Assembly: GCA_021234155.1 (NCBI GenBank)
Contig: JAJEKV010000004.1
Span: forward strand, 9,988,109-10,052,108
Source: Isoetes taiwanensis
Lineage: Eukaryota > Streptophyta > Lycopodiopsida > Isoetales > Isoetaceae
Direction of reading: 5' to 3'
DNA: 64,000 nucleotides
Each line of letters opens with the position of its first letter. Positions within the stretch are counted from its first letter, which is position 1. Below the pieces are notes generated by a model that was given only the letters and a program-made list of their open reading frames with translations, ran no database searches and had not been told where the DNA came from. Of the stretch, positions 46,246 to 56,945 are shown one piece after another. The translations under genes were made by a program, and so were the position numbers.

Positions 46246-46662
46246 CTAGTAGTTGGGTTGCTTGCAGTAGGTAACTGGAAACACAAACTCGTCATCCCCT
46301 TCATCAAACTCAAATTCGTCCTTCTCTCGCTTCGATCCACCAGAATGTTTGCACAAACCCTTTGCAGAAAACCCCTTTGAAACTGGAGTTCCATAAATGT
46401 GGGCAAACATGTTCTTCATCCACTCCTCGTCGAGTGTTTCATGCCCAGGGATTCTACCAATTGAGACTTTTACAGGGACTCTGAGGCATTCACAATTGTC
46501 TCTCCTCGGTATTATGACTGAAAGTGGTAGCACCTCTTCCAGAGCATGACTTTGAAGATGTTCCTGCAGGTTCTCAAGACCATAGTCCTAGAGCGCCTCC
46601 AAAAAACTGAGCTCAACCACGAGGAACCCGTCGGCTATAGCAATTGGGGGGTAGTTCGCCAT
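46246..46662 (-). pseudogene. Unrecognised ~138-codon ORF broken by one in-frame TAG
   Basis: From ATG at 46662 the minus frame reads MANYPPIAIADGFLVVELSF, reaches a TAG at about codon 25, then stays open for over 110 codons to a stop at 46246. The later part contains LPLSVIIPRRDNCE, VKVSIGRIPGHETLDEEWM and an acidic DEFEFDEGDDEF tract. Amino-acid composition looks protein-like, with none of the bias seen in chance ORFs here. I recognise no family. Downstream on the other strand there is another broken frame (46822-47050). It could be a recently disabled host gene or a transposon accessory protein. Confidence 0.45.
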
Positions 46663-46821
46663 TCCTGGAAGATGTTAATAAGACCTCCATTATTTTTTAC
46701 ACAAAGCAGGCGAAGGTGATCCTTGCTGAATGATAGAAAACCGAGTGACCTTTACCGGATGATGATCACCCCAAAGGTATATCTTTTATCACCTTACCCA
46801 TACTTTATCAGTGATTATAGC

Positions 46822-47040
46822 CTGTTGAGCTGGAAATCGAAGAAAAAGAAGCAATACTGGACCTTGGTTTGAACCCAGAGGATGATCTTATGATTGATCA
46901 TAATCTGGAGGCATCACAGGAGCTAGCTAAGACATGTCAGACTCAAGAGTCTGTATAAAAGAATAAGGTGCCCCCCATCCTAATTGAAGGGCAAGAGTAC
47001 CTCATACACGGGAAAGTATATGACAGATTGGAGAAGAAAA
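46822..47040 (+). pseudogene. Unrecognised broken ORF (acidic)
   Basis: The plus frame reads VELEIEEKEAILDLGLNPED, one TAA after QTQESV, then KNKVPPILIEGQEYLIHGKV and a run into low-complexity T-rich sequence. It has protein-like composition but no family I recognise. It abuts the 3' end of the neighbouring minus-strand LINE relic. Confidence 0.3.
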
Positions 47041-47059
47041 CTTTCTTCCTATTTTCCTT

Positions 47060-48994
47060 TCTTTTTTGAGGGAGAAACAGATTTTTTATTCATTTATTTA
47101 AGAAAATAAGTACATAATAACACTTGCCATGATCAAGATAAACTATGAATAAGGCCAGCAAAGCTGAAACACACATATTTGCCCCAATAAAGAAAGGGAA
47201 ATATTATAACCATGTCTAGGAATTGTGCAATGCCTTGATGAAAACATTGAAAATCAAAAGTTTGAAGAATGTCAAGACATTTACAACATATATAACGGCA
47301 ATTATTGATAGTTCAATTCTTCAAGCATTGTTCATTTGGTTCAGTTAATCGGGTCGATCTGCTGCTGAGTCTTCATAAAATTGGCCGTGTTCTTGATAAT
47401 CATCAGGTTGAGCCTCCATATCACTGGTCTTAACCGCCAAAATTGATTCATGCAGATACTAAAGAGCCAAAAAAGATGAATGGAATTTAGAAGATGTATG
47501 TTTCGATGAAAGAGAAGTGGTCTATGAATTCAAGAGTGAAGTAGTATTTGAAGTTAAGGCCCCAGTTTAGAAGCTCTGGCAGCCTATTTGCATTGCAAGT
47601 TGCCATCAGAATGCGAAGAGTACCATAACTCTCAGCCAATCCTCTGAAATAGTAATAGGATTCTCTGTAGAATAAGAATGGTTGCTCTGTCATTTTCATA
47701 CTACTGATTTCCATAAACCTCAACAAAGTACACATCCTGTAAGTAGCTGTATTAAAAGATTCTGCCCAAGCGACATCTTTTTTTTGGCACATCCTATAAC
47801 TTCTCCATAACTCTACAGTAATAACTGTCATCTTCTTGTGCTATATCACTTGTGTTATCTTCCAAATGTGGCCAAGTTTTATAAAGCATTATTTCTCGAT
47901 GATTAAATGTGGTGTCCAGATCCTCAACACAATTCCTCAGATAAGCTACTAGGCAAAACCTGAGTGTAATAATATAATGACATTTGAGCTTTAAAAAACC
48001 ATGGAAACTAGAAAAGCAACCAATGTCATTCCATCTTGCATCATAACTATTATCAATGCATTTATTTCTATGAGCAGTAGCTGCTAATTCAAGGTCATAA
48101 ATGATATGTAATCTAATCCACATACATGAGATAATATGGTCACCATATAAGCATCTGTTCCTATACTTCCAAACATTCTATAGAGCAATAAAGGAAATTG
48201 TATTCTTGAAAGCAAAGTTTTTTGTAACAAAGTTAAGTAAATTTAGAGGCAGACCAACATCAAAATTCCTTGAAAGCCAGGACCAGAAATTTACTAGCTT
48301 TGGATAATTGAAAATATGATCAATTGACTCATCTGCTTGCATCCTAAAGGACAATCTGGGGAAGTGATAGAAGTGGCATTTATATTGTTACTTTATAGTT
48401 TTTAGATTGGAGACACTCTTATGAGCCAGAAGCCAAATAAAATAGCTAGTCATAGGAGTGGAATAGGAGTTCCAAACATTCTTAAAAAGACTATTTTTTT
48501 CCTCAATAGAGATATTCCAATATAATTGTGCTTTGATGGGCAGGTGGCTAGAGGCAAGAAACTTATAAATGGTGGATAATTTATAAATCTGCTTCTTATT
48601 TAGAGACCAATCAATGATTGTGTTGCGCAGATTGAGATCAATATTACAAGATTTCTCATAATATACTTGAAGAGAACTCCGTCTGAAGAAGTGTCCCCAC
48701 CTTGACTTTAAGGGCTGGCCAAGAAATCCATCTTGAATTTGATCATACATCCCCTAATTTAGAGATATTGTGGTGCTTCCACTTGGCATAAATTCTAGGA
48801 TGTGTAATTGCCAGAGAAATTTCATTAGAGGTAGTAAGCTTTGGATTCCAGAAGATATTAGTATCATGGTGCCACAATTCATGATTATTATGATTGGAAG
48901 CAGTCAAGACATGATTCCAAGCAGAGATAAGATTCCTCATAAGAGGAGAAGTATGAGCAGTAGATTTAATCTTCCAAGACTTTGGCATATGCAC
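47060..48994 (-). mobile_element. LINE remnant: ORF2 C-terminal zf-RVT region
   Basis: Minus-strand frames at 48743-48994, 48388-48750 and 47487-48123 join into the region after the reverse transcriptase of plant LINEs: GFLGQPLKSRWGHFF, a YKFLASSHLPIKAQLYWNI-type segment, and ESIDHIFNYPKLVNFWSWLS, which resembles the zinc-binding C-terminal domain. No polymerase core is present, so the copy is 5'-truncated. The 3' end is about 47060-47100, where plus-strand T-rich sequence marks the tail. It is a different family from the 24/29-kb LINEs. It meets the chromovirus immediately upstream at about 48995-49050, in the same orientation. Confidence 0.7.
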
Positions 48995-49050
48995 TCCACT
49001 AACGCGAATGCATATGCCTTACTATAGCTATACTAAGACATACGACTTAG

Positions 49051-49686
49051 CTAAGCACCTGGCACGTCGGTGTCGACCAGCTTGGAGATGACTCGACAGT
49101 CGAACTCCTTCATAAAGTCTGGGTATTGCTACTGTATATCTTGCGTCAATATCCAAGTTGCAACTTGCACAGGCAAGTGCTTCCACTTAACCAAATATTG
49201 GAGGAATTGAGACCTTCTGGTCTTCTTGAACGCCTTGTCGAGGATTAACTCGGGCACTATTTCAACTTGTTCCTCCGTCATTTCCAACAACGTTGGAGTT
49301 TTCAAAACCTCATCCAGGTTCGGGTTGTGCCTTTTCAACAGGCTCACATGGAAGACCTTATGGACTTTAAGGTGTGCAGGCAAGTCGAGCTTGTAGGCTT
49401 GGCTCCCTACTCGCTCCAAAATCTTGAAGGGACCTGCCCACCTAGGAGCAAGTTTCTTACAATTTCCGATGCGAAGCTTGGCTTGCTCGACCTTGATCTT
49501 GAGCCACACACTATCCCCTACTTGGAACTCTCTTGCGGTGCTATGCCTGTCGACTACACTCTTCTGCCGACTCCTTGCTGCTAGAAGATATCCTCTGACT
49601 TCTTCCACTAGCTGCTGCATATCAGATAGCATCTGTTGAGAGACTTTAACCTTGGACACTGGATTGTGCCACGTATCTGGTGTCAA
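49051..49686 (-). pseudogene. Chromovirus integrase C-terminus and chromodomain
   Basis: The last part of a Ty3/gypsy polyprotein: QVGDSVWLKIK and KLAPRWAGPFKILERVGSQA, the GPF/Y-type integrase tail; KVHKVFHVSLLKRHNP; and a short chromodomain-like end (FLQYLVKWKHLPVQVATWIL). One TAG (at about 49129) interrupts the final stretch, which continues as QYPDFMKEF to a stop at 49051. The chromodomain in this family tethers integration to histone marks. No 3' LTR or polypurine tract follows; the LINE relic begins within about 60 bp. Confidence 0.85.
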
Positions 49687-49689
49687 GCA

Positions 49690-50316
49690 TTAATACCCAT
49701 AGTTCATCATGAAGGGGGACATCTGAGAAGATTCTTGCTTGGTGCTATTGTAGGCAAACTCCACCAAGTGAATGAAATCGTCCCACTTAGATTGCTTGTT
49801 CCAGACATAGTTCCTCAACATATCTTCTATGATTCGATTCGTACGCTCCGTTTGCCCATCCATCTGAGGATGATACGCTGTACTCATGGAGAGCTTCGTC
49901 TGAATCGTGCTGAACAAGTCTTGCCAGAATATGATCATGAACTTTGAATCTCTATCCAAAATTATTTCTCTTGGCATCCCGTGGAGTCAGAAAATCTCCT
50001 TAGTGAATAATACGACGGTATCTAACGCCGTGTTTATTGTCCTACATGGCACAAAATGCGCCATCTTTGACAGTTTGTCCACTACTACCATCAAGGCGTC
50101 TTTGCCTCTTATGGTTCTCGGGAGCCGTGTGATAAAGTCCATGCTGATTACCTCCCATTTCGCATTCGGCACAGGTAATGGTTCCAATGCTCCAGGAATT
50201 CGGAGTTGCTCTACCTTCGTCTGCTGACATAGCTGGCACTCCCAAATATACTTAGCTATCCGCTTCTTCATGTCGGGCCAGAAGTAGCTAGTTCTGATCT
50301 TAAAATAGGTCTTCAT
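49690..50316 (-). pseudogene. Chromovirus integrase (zinc finger and DDE core)
   Basis: Contains the HHCC-finger cysteines (CQLCQQTK), the core start (WEVISMDFITRLPRTIRGKD) and the second/third catalytic regions (ILDRDSKF; TAYHPQMDGQTERTNRIIED). The two open frames, 49690-49977 and 49987-50316, are separated by a stop near 49985. Inactive as it stands. Confidence 0.9.
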
Positions 50317-50466
50317 AAAACCCGCTTACCCGGCTATTGGGCTATTGTATGTGTCATGGAGTATCAACTTCCTGACTCCCGATGCTGGTACACACAATTT
50401 ATTCTTATGGTACAATAGGTTACCTTCCTTCTTAAAATGCTTGAAGGTTTCCCTCTCTTTATCTGT

Positions 50467-50898
50467 TCATGTCTCCTTAGAGAGACTTGCCCATACTTCT
50501 TTGAAATCGCGGTCCGATGGCAACGTCTCTTCTATCTTTTTGTCATACTCACTGGTGAGTGTTGATATGGCATTGCAATGGACTCTTGTCTCTAATGGCC
50601 TTCGAGAGAGCGCATCCGCAACCACATTCAATTTTCCTGGCTTGTAGACTATCTCAAAGTCATATTCCTCGAGGAATTCCATCCACCTCCTTTGTCTTAG
50701 ATTTAGGAGTGGTTGCGTAAAGATATACTGGAGGCTTTGATGGTTTGTGTCCAATTGGAACCTTCTACACAACAAGTAGTGTCTCCAGATCCTTAGGGCA
50801 TTCACTATGGCCAAGAGCTCCTGGTCGTGCGTCAGGTAGCGTTGCTGGTCGTCGTTCATCTTCTTCGAATCATACGCAACTACCCTTCCTTCCTGCAT
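50467..50898 (-). pseudogene. Chromovirus RNase H domain
   Basis: VVAYDSKKM, YLTHDQELLAIVNALRIWRH, TNHQSLQYIFTQPLLNLRQR, KPGKLNVVADALSRRP: the classic Ty3 RT-linked RNase H. The frame upstream is broken between this and the polymerase. Confidence 0.9.
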
Positions 50899-50923
50899 AA
50901 GGACTCCTCATGTCGCTAGCTTA

Positions 50924-51951
50924 CTAGCATCCGTTGCCAGTAACTTGTCCTTGCTTGGATCTGGGAGGGTAAGAACCAGTGCTGTGGTTAATGCCTCTCG
51001 CAAAGTCCTTTACGAACTTGCGATAGTATCCTGCCAAGCCAAGGAAGCTTCTTACTTCTCCCACATTCCTCGGTGCCGGCCCTGAAACTGTTGAGATTCC
51101 TTCGGCTGTAACCACATGCCCCAAGTATTCCACTCTACCTGTTGCAAAGTGGCGCTTTGAGAGTTTGCCATATAAGCGATGCCGCCTTAACTTCTCTAGC
51201 ACTCTCCTCAAATGCACGACATGTTCCTCTATAGTCTTACTATAGATTAGGATATCATCAAAGGATACGATGAGAAATTCGTCCAGGAATTCCCTGAAGA
51301 TGTCATTCATCAAATGCATAAATGTTGTTGGCGCATTAGCCGAAAGGCATTACCGTGAACTCACAATGACCAGACCGCATTCTGAAAGCAATTTTGTGGA
51401 TATCTTCTTCCTTGATCCTTATCTGGTGATAACCTGACCTTAGATCAATTTTAGAGAAGACCTTCTAAGCCCCTGGTCAAACCGCGCATATGCTCATTGT
51501 CTACTCTCAACACCGTGTTTTCCCGACCGAAAGCTGCAAGTTGATTCTTATTGTCCGCTAATTCCACAACCATCTTGTCGTGAGCATTTGCACGGTCCTT
51601 TAAGCGCAAGTTCTCCTCTGACAGAGTAAGATTTCGACTTCTTTCATTTTTTAGTTGAGCCTTTAGATCTATCTCTTATGCCACTGCACCCGCTGCCGCA
51701 ACCCTTGCCACTTCTAAAAGTTTTATAGCATCTAGAAACAAATAAGTTATAGTTACAGGTTCATCATCCAAGGCGCTTTCAGAATCATCTGCCCTGGGCA
51801 AGGCATATTTATTCTTTACCGTTTGCTTATTCAATTGACAGTAATCGATGCACATTCTCAAACTCCCATCATTTTTCTTCACAAAAAGGATTGGTGCCCC
51901 GAAGAGTGACACACTTGCCCTAATGAACCCGAGCTCAAGCAGTTCTTGCAA
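50924..51951 (-). pseudogene. Chromovirus reverse transcriptase, interrupted by foreign sequence
   Basis: The N-terminal part (51951 to 51793) has [20 protein letters not shown] and [11 protein letters not shown] up to LPR. The core resumes at about 51470 with [15 protein letters not shown], and the catalytic region reads FDDILIYSKTIEEHVVHLRR, followed by RVEYLGHVVTAEGI and FLGLAGYYRKFVKDFARGI. Between LPR and KVFSK lie 315 bases of unrelated sequence in place of about nine normal residues. Further stops and shifts (for example near the FGL box) disable it. Confidence 0.88.
51477..51791 (-). other. Foreign coiled-coil-coding insertion in the reverse transcriptase
   Basis: 315 bases flanked by a 6-bp direct repeat (CCCTGG at 51471-51476 and 51792-51797 on the plus strand). 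On the minus strand it is open except for one TAA. It encodes [20 protein letters not shown] followed by a heptad-like stretch (LSEENLRLKDRANAHDKMVV, LADNKNQLAAFGRENTVLRV). Source unknown. Confidence 0.7.
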
Positions 51952-52467
51952 CTACTTCTTCAGCTCAATTAGCTCGGGAGTACTCATCCTGTAGGGGGCC
52001 TTGCTGGTAGGCTTAGCATCTGGTGCTAGTGTGATCTCACACTCCATGCCCCTCTAGGGTGGTGGCTGACGTATTTCATCCGTGAATACATCATGAAACT
52101 CCTTTATGAGCCTTGCTATTGGCCTAGGCAACTGGCTCAAATTGGGCCCGCTTTTCTTCACTTGACTAGGCTCACTTACCTCTAGCCTGAGGATGTATTC
52201 TACCCTATCTTTACTTATGCTTTTCTTGCAGCTACTTCATGGAGATACACTGCATAGCTGAAGTTCTTCTTGCCTTTGACTATGTATCGAGTCCCGTCTG
52301 GCGCCGTCATAGGATCTCGCTCCTGTCGCGGTCTATCATAGCTTTCGCTGGCCTTAGGAACTCCATTCCTACTATCAAGTCATACTTCCTAATGTCCATG
52401 ACTTCCGCACCCATAGGCCATTTGCTTCTACTAATTAAGGTCTATTTCAAAACTAATTCTCCACCCC

Positions 52468-52824
52468 TTAGTGTGGCGGATTGCGCGGCCTAGGCTTGGA
52501 CTTCAGAATCTTGTTCTTCATGAGAGCTGCTAGTCTTGGAGAGGTAAAGTTATGGGAACTACCCGTGTCTATCAAGACTACATATGGCTTGCTATCTATG
52601 ATTCCCTCTGCCGAGATGACTGTAGACTGATTCTTAACCTCCTCTGACTCAATGGCGACGCAAATTTTACACTCACCTTCTATGTAGTCCTGGGGTTCCT
52701 GTTGGTTGCCTTCCTCGCCATCCTCTTCAGTTGGCGACTCCCAGTCGGTCAGCTCTGCTAGTGCCCCTGCATAGCGAAGGGGCAGTTGTGTGTGCGGTGC
52801 CCTGGCTAGAAGCACCTGAAGCAC
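52468..52824 (-). pseudogene. Chromovirus protease
   Basis: Contains the retropepsin active-site motif VVLIDTGSSHNFTSPRLA, preceded by an acidic linker. The region between this and the reverse transcriptase (about 51960-52460) is still gypsy-like but broken in all frames. Confidence 0.85.
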
Positions 52825-53956
52825 AACTTCTTCTCTATGTATTCTTGTCTTTTCTCTTTGGGGATGCTGTCTAGGAAGAATTTTACTGACTTGTTTCCTG
52901 AGGCTTCCTGCTGTTTGCGCTCCCCATAAGATCCTTTCCTGTCTGATTTCCCTTGGTACTGACTCCTTGTTGGAGTGGAGGGTGCTTGTCTGGGTTGATA
53001 CTGTCCCGCTGCCTTCCCTTTGTATGGTAGCTGTTTCTGCCCTGGAGTTACTGGCGCGTCCTCCAAGCTCAAAGCCTTATCCTCAACCTCCCCGACTGTC
53101 TTTGGGTTAATTGCTCGAATCAACCTCTTAATGTTGTTGTTCAGCACTTCGATGTAACCATCCACCACTTGTCTTTCGTGATCCTTGGAATATTGAGTCT
53201 CAGCCTCATGAACTTTTCAGCGTACTTGGCCACGGATAAGTTGCGGTGATCCAACCTATAGATATCTGTCTATTCGTCTGGGATCTCAGGACATAATGCT
53301 TACATAATGCCTTGCTAAAGGTTCTGAACCTGCAATTCTTTCTCCTCGGAGCAATTCTTTCTCCTCAACTTAATGGATTTGGCATAACCCTTCCACCAAA
53401 TTCTGGCTGGCCCAATTAGGTTCGTTGTTGCTACCTTGCCCCTGTCTTTGTCCTTCATTCCATAGGAATTCCCAAATTCCTCCATTTCATCTAGCCACGC
53501 CTCTGCCTCCATCCCTGACCTATCCTTGCTCGAGAATTGACCCAATGTTCTTGTATTCCACACATTGCTCATCGCGCGGTCTACCTTCTTTTGATAGTCG
53601 TCTGTTCTTATGTTCCTATCTCTGCCCTGGGAAGTGTCTGACTCACTCTCTGAGCTACTTCGGGATCCACTGTCTGAGGTCTCCGATATGCTAGAGCTGG
53701 AAGGAGATGGGCTCCTCCTGCTTATTCTGTTCCTCTTCCTATTCTTCTTGGTAGCCTGGGCTTCTTCCCCCAATGGTTGAGGACCTTCATTAAGACCTCT
53801 CGGTGGTGGAGGTGGTGCTGGCTCATATTCTTGTGCGTGCATTAGCGGTGTTGCCCAATGTAGTAATTGCTGCATTTGATTTCTCATCTGTGTTAGTCTT
53901 GTGTTGACTGCTTCAACTGTCATTTCTTGTTCGTCATCGTGCTCTCGGCCGAACAA
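52806..53956 (-). pseudogene. Chromovirus gag
   Basis: The N-terminal frame 53956-53315 (MTVEAVNTRLTQMRNQMQQL; Ser-rich hinge SRRSPSPSSSSISETSDSGS; capsid-like MEAEAWLDEMEEFGNSYG and ARIWWKGYAKS) and the C-terminal frame 53168-52806 are joined through a shifted region. The zinc knuckle KLCFRCF..GHRTHNC carries an in-frame stop after its second cysteine. Upstream, an open Gln-rich frame extends to about 54030. Confidence 0.85.
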
Positions 53957-54243
53957 GTTCCTGGGCTGCTACTGCTGTTGCCGACCCTGGCCTTGAGACC
54001 CTGAGCCGGTGTTCCTGGTTGCAAATATTGGTCACCAATGTTGTTATTTAGGTTATACATAATATAACACCATTTACAGGTCACTTGTTATTAGACATAA
54101 AAGAAATCAAGTTGAAATTCAACTTATAAGTTAACAATGAGTTATGATAATTGATATATCAAACTTGTACATTATAGAGAAATATGTAATAGTACATAGA
54201 AGTTTTAATTATACATCTAATAGTACATGGGGACAAGGAGTGT
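53957..54243. other. AT-rich gap between gag and the upstream ORF
   Basis: About 200 bases (54035-54240) of AT-rich DNA without coding signal. On the minus strand it ends in AACAACA just before TTGGTGACC, which could be an LTR end plus primer site, but there is no matching second copy next to the chromovirus 3' end. Confidence 0.4.
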
Positions 54244-55858
54244 TCATCGACGAGAGCCCTTCTTGGACTTGAAGAAATTCTTCACGTCTTTGAGTCGGAG
54301 GCTCTTACCGACGTTGTGCAGGATGTTTCTGGATGATCCACCTTCGAGAGCTCGAGCCATTTGAGGTGGAGGAAGTGGAGGTGCTGTCGCCGCGACGACC
54401 GTCATTGGTGCATCTCTCAAGTGACCTCTGGCGAAGTCGAGGCTATAGAGTACTACGGATCTCTTGAAGATAATGATATGATCCGTGTTGCTGCTCAGCT
54501 TTGCGTGCTGCCCAAAGCCTGAGAGTGCTATCAGGAGCGCCATGGCCTCCTCCCCTCACGGGCTAAACTCCTTGTGGAAAACTATCGTCTGTTTTCGACT
54601 AAGGACTGGGAGATAGTATCGAAGTGCCTTTCCCATTCCCACTGCCTGCATCCCTGTGCCCTTCCTTTGAGCGGCCCCGCCGTAAACATCGAGTGCTAGG
54701 AGGTCTTCATGATCCCTCCACATCGTGGTTGCACTGTCTAAGTTGATGCTGCTGGACGCCTCCCGCATACTTCTTGATCGAATGGGTCAACTAGAGCTCG
54801 GGCCCCTCCCTGTTGTATAACCTGCTTTGGATCGCTTGGAATTCCTCTTCCGGGATGACTGGTGGCTGCCGATGATACATTTCCCTTATGTACTCGTAGG
54901 CGGCGACGTCGGACATCGTCTCGCCGGTGTAAGAGTGCCGCTCTGCTACTTCCCTTGGGACTTCCTGATATGAGTAGTCGATGAAGTCGCTCTGCTGCTC
55001 CTTTGCAATCAAACCCAAGAGCTTGTCGATTCTAAACCCTTCTTCTAGGTAGTATGGGAGGTGGAGGATGTCATTCGCCAAGATGTACTCCTCCCCTTCG
55101 ATTACCATCAGCGATAAAGCTGTAATGCCGATTGGTGGTTCGTTGGCCCGCCTGATGTCGTCGTTGTGTCTTGCTATCTGCCTCTCCATTCTTGCTGCCT
55201 CCCTGCTCTCCCAATTTGGGTCTTCTTCTCCTTCCCGCTCATAATCTTGCTCGATCTTAGTGCATCTGATGCTGTGCCATGGTAGACATACTTTGAGGAT
55301 TGAATCTCATGGATCTGGCCCTGATCTATCCGTGTATTGAGTGGTGCCAGGTCCAAGGGCTGGATCGAAGGCTTCCCCCACCCTGTTGACTACCCTGTAA
55401 TGCATAAACAAAGAGAGAGCCGCATACGCCGAGACATACCTATGTCTGTGAGCCTTATAACTCATGTAATCGGGCATATTCTTCGTCCTATCCCACAACT
55501 GCCCCTTGACTCCAGATCCCCCACCTACGACTTGACTTAGCGACTCCAAGGATACCCACTTCCCTCCCCTTGGGGAAAGGCTGACTTCCCAAGGTAAGAC
55601 TTGCTGGTCATACTAACATACTATGTTAATGTAATAAGGGGTTCTAGTCAGGGTTGCATGGAGGTCGAACTGATGGTCAAACACATGAAAGGCCTCTTCT
55701 GCAGGGAAATGGATGTGGTTGGCACTGTTGTACCATTGAACAAAGCTTGTGGGCGTCATTGAGCAGAGATGAGTGCAGAAAATGGTTCGGAATGATTGAC
55801 AAAGGACTGGAAAATTGCCTAAGAGGATGGGAGCAAGTTTGGTGGAGAGAAATGGCAA
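54244..55858 (-). pseudogene. Unknown retroelement-associated protein, decayed
   Basis: The frames 55858-55613, 55549-55307 and 55189-54791 share one reading phase (PAEEAFHVFDHQFDLH, HRHRYVSAYAALSLFMHYRV, IEGEEYILANDILHLPYYLE) and are split only by TAG and TGA codons at positions where CAG and CGA are the likely originals. After a frameshift near 54770 it continues as INLDSATTMWRDHEDLLALD and, past another stop, SLDFARGHLRDAPM, ending in the basic tail DVKNFFKSKKGSRR. About 530 codons in all. I recognise no domain. It is co-oriented with the gag-pol downstream and the LTR/primer site upstream, so it is probably an accessory or non-autonomous element protein. Confidence 0.6.
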
Positions 55859-56051
55859 ATGAGGTCCCTTTTTATAGACTAAGGCTGCCTAGGTTTCCAT
55901 GCACAAGACTTCTTGATCAGGTCAACCTATGTTCTAAGGCTATAGATATTCAAACTAGGTAACATGAAGTACAAATCTAAGCAAAACAAGTCAACAAACA
56001 CTACATGGCAGTTTGTTGGATCAAATTTGGGCAAGTCTTGATCGAACATAG

Positions 56052-56536
56052 TCGACTTGGATCACTTCGTGCGTAAGGGGCCTGCGTTCGCGACGCAGAG
56101 GCCTTTGGCGCGGGGTGACTGGAGTGGCCTGATTTCTACTAAAAGTCAACAAATCTAAGAGTTATAAGATACTAAAATGCCTATTTGGATCAATCCTAGA
56201 CTAATTAGAAACTTATTTCATGCTAAAAGGACATCTAAAGGTGCATTTATGGGTGACTCGGGTCATCTCGCGCGAAAGGGGCCTGCGTTCGCGACGCAGA
56301 GGCCATTGGTGCGGGGTGACCCGAGTGGCCTCATCTTGACTACTTTTTGACATTTTTAACAAAAAGTAAGTACCACACCGCATTTCTAGACAAATTTTAA
56401 GCATCCTAACATCTTCTAGTGCAAAAATTGAATCAATTATGCCCTAAAACAAGTGACTCGGGTCACTTCGCACGAAAGGGGCCTGCGTTCGCGACGTAGA
56501 GGCCATTGGCGCCGGGTGACCCGAATGGGTTGACTT
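56052..56536. repeat. Three ~202-bp tandem units, each with a nested palindrome
   Basis: Units begin at about 56053, 56255 and 56455. Each has GACTCGGGTCAY...GGTGACCCGAGT as outer arms (the first copy is degenerate), an inner GGCC pair, and CTGCGTTCGCGACGCAG at the centre. The third copy has one change in the central stem (GACGTAG). They lie between the two protein relics of the retroelement, in untranslated sequence. Confidence 0.85.
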
Positions 56537-56945
56537 CGAGTCGAATTTTGATTTTTCAGGTAAGGTTTTACACAGCTTTAGCAATTAAGAACATTCTAAG
56601 TACAATAGAAAAAGATTTCATAGCAGTTTAATTTATACATGAACACTATTATACAGGAAATTAATTTACAGAAAAAGATACTTTTATAGATATAAAATTG
56701 GTTTATACAAAGGATAGCTTATATATATATGAATTTAACTTATGTACAACATTTTGAAGCTTTTTAGGGCTTCTCCCTGCGGATCCTCCTCGCCAGATGG
56801 AGGTCCTTGGGCATCACCGTTACCCTCTTCGCATGGATTGCACATAGGTTGCCCTTCTCGAAGAGTTGGACAAGCTCCGCCTCTGCTGCCTGCATAGATC
56901 AGACCGTTAGGGGTGTGATCCTGTAGTTGGTCCGAAACTCCTGCA

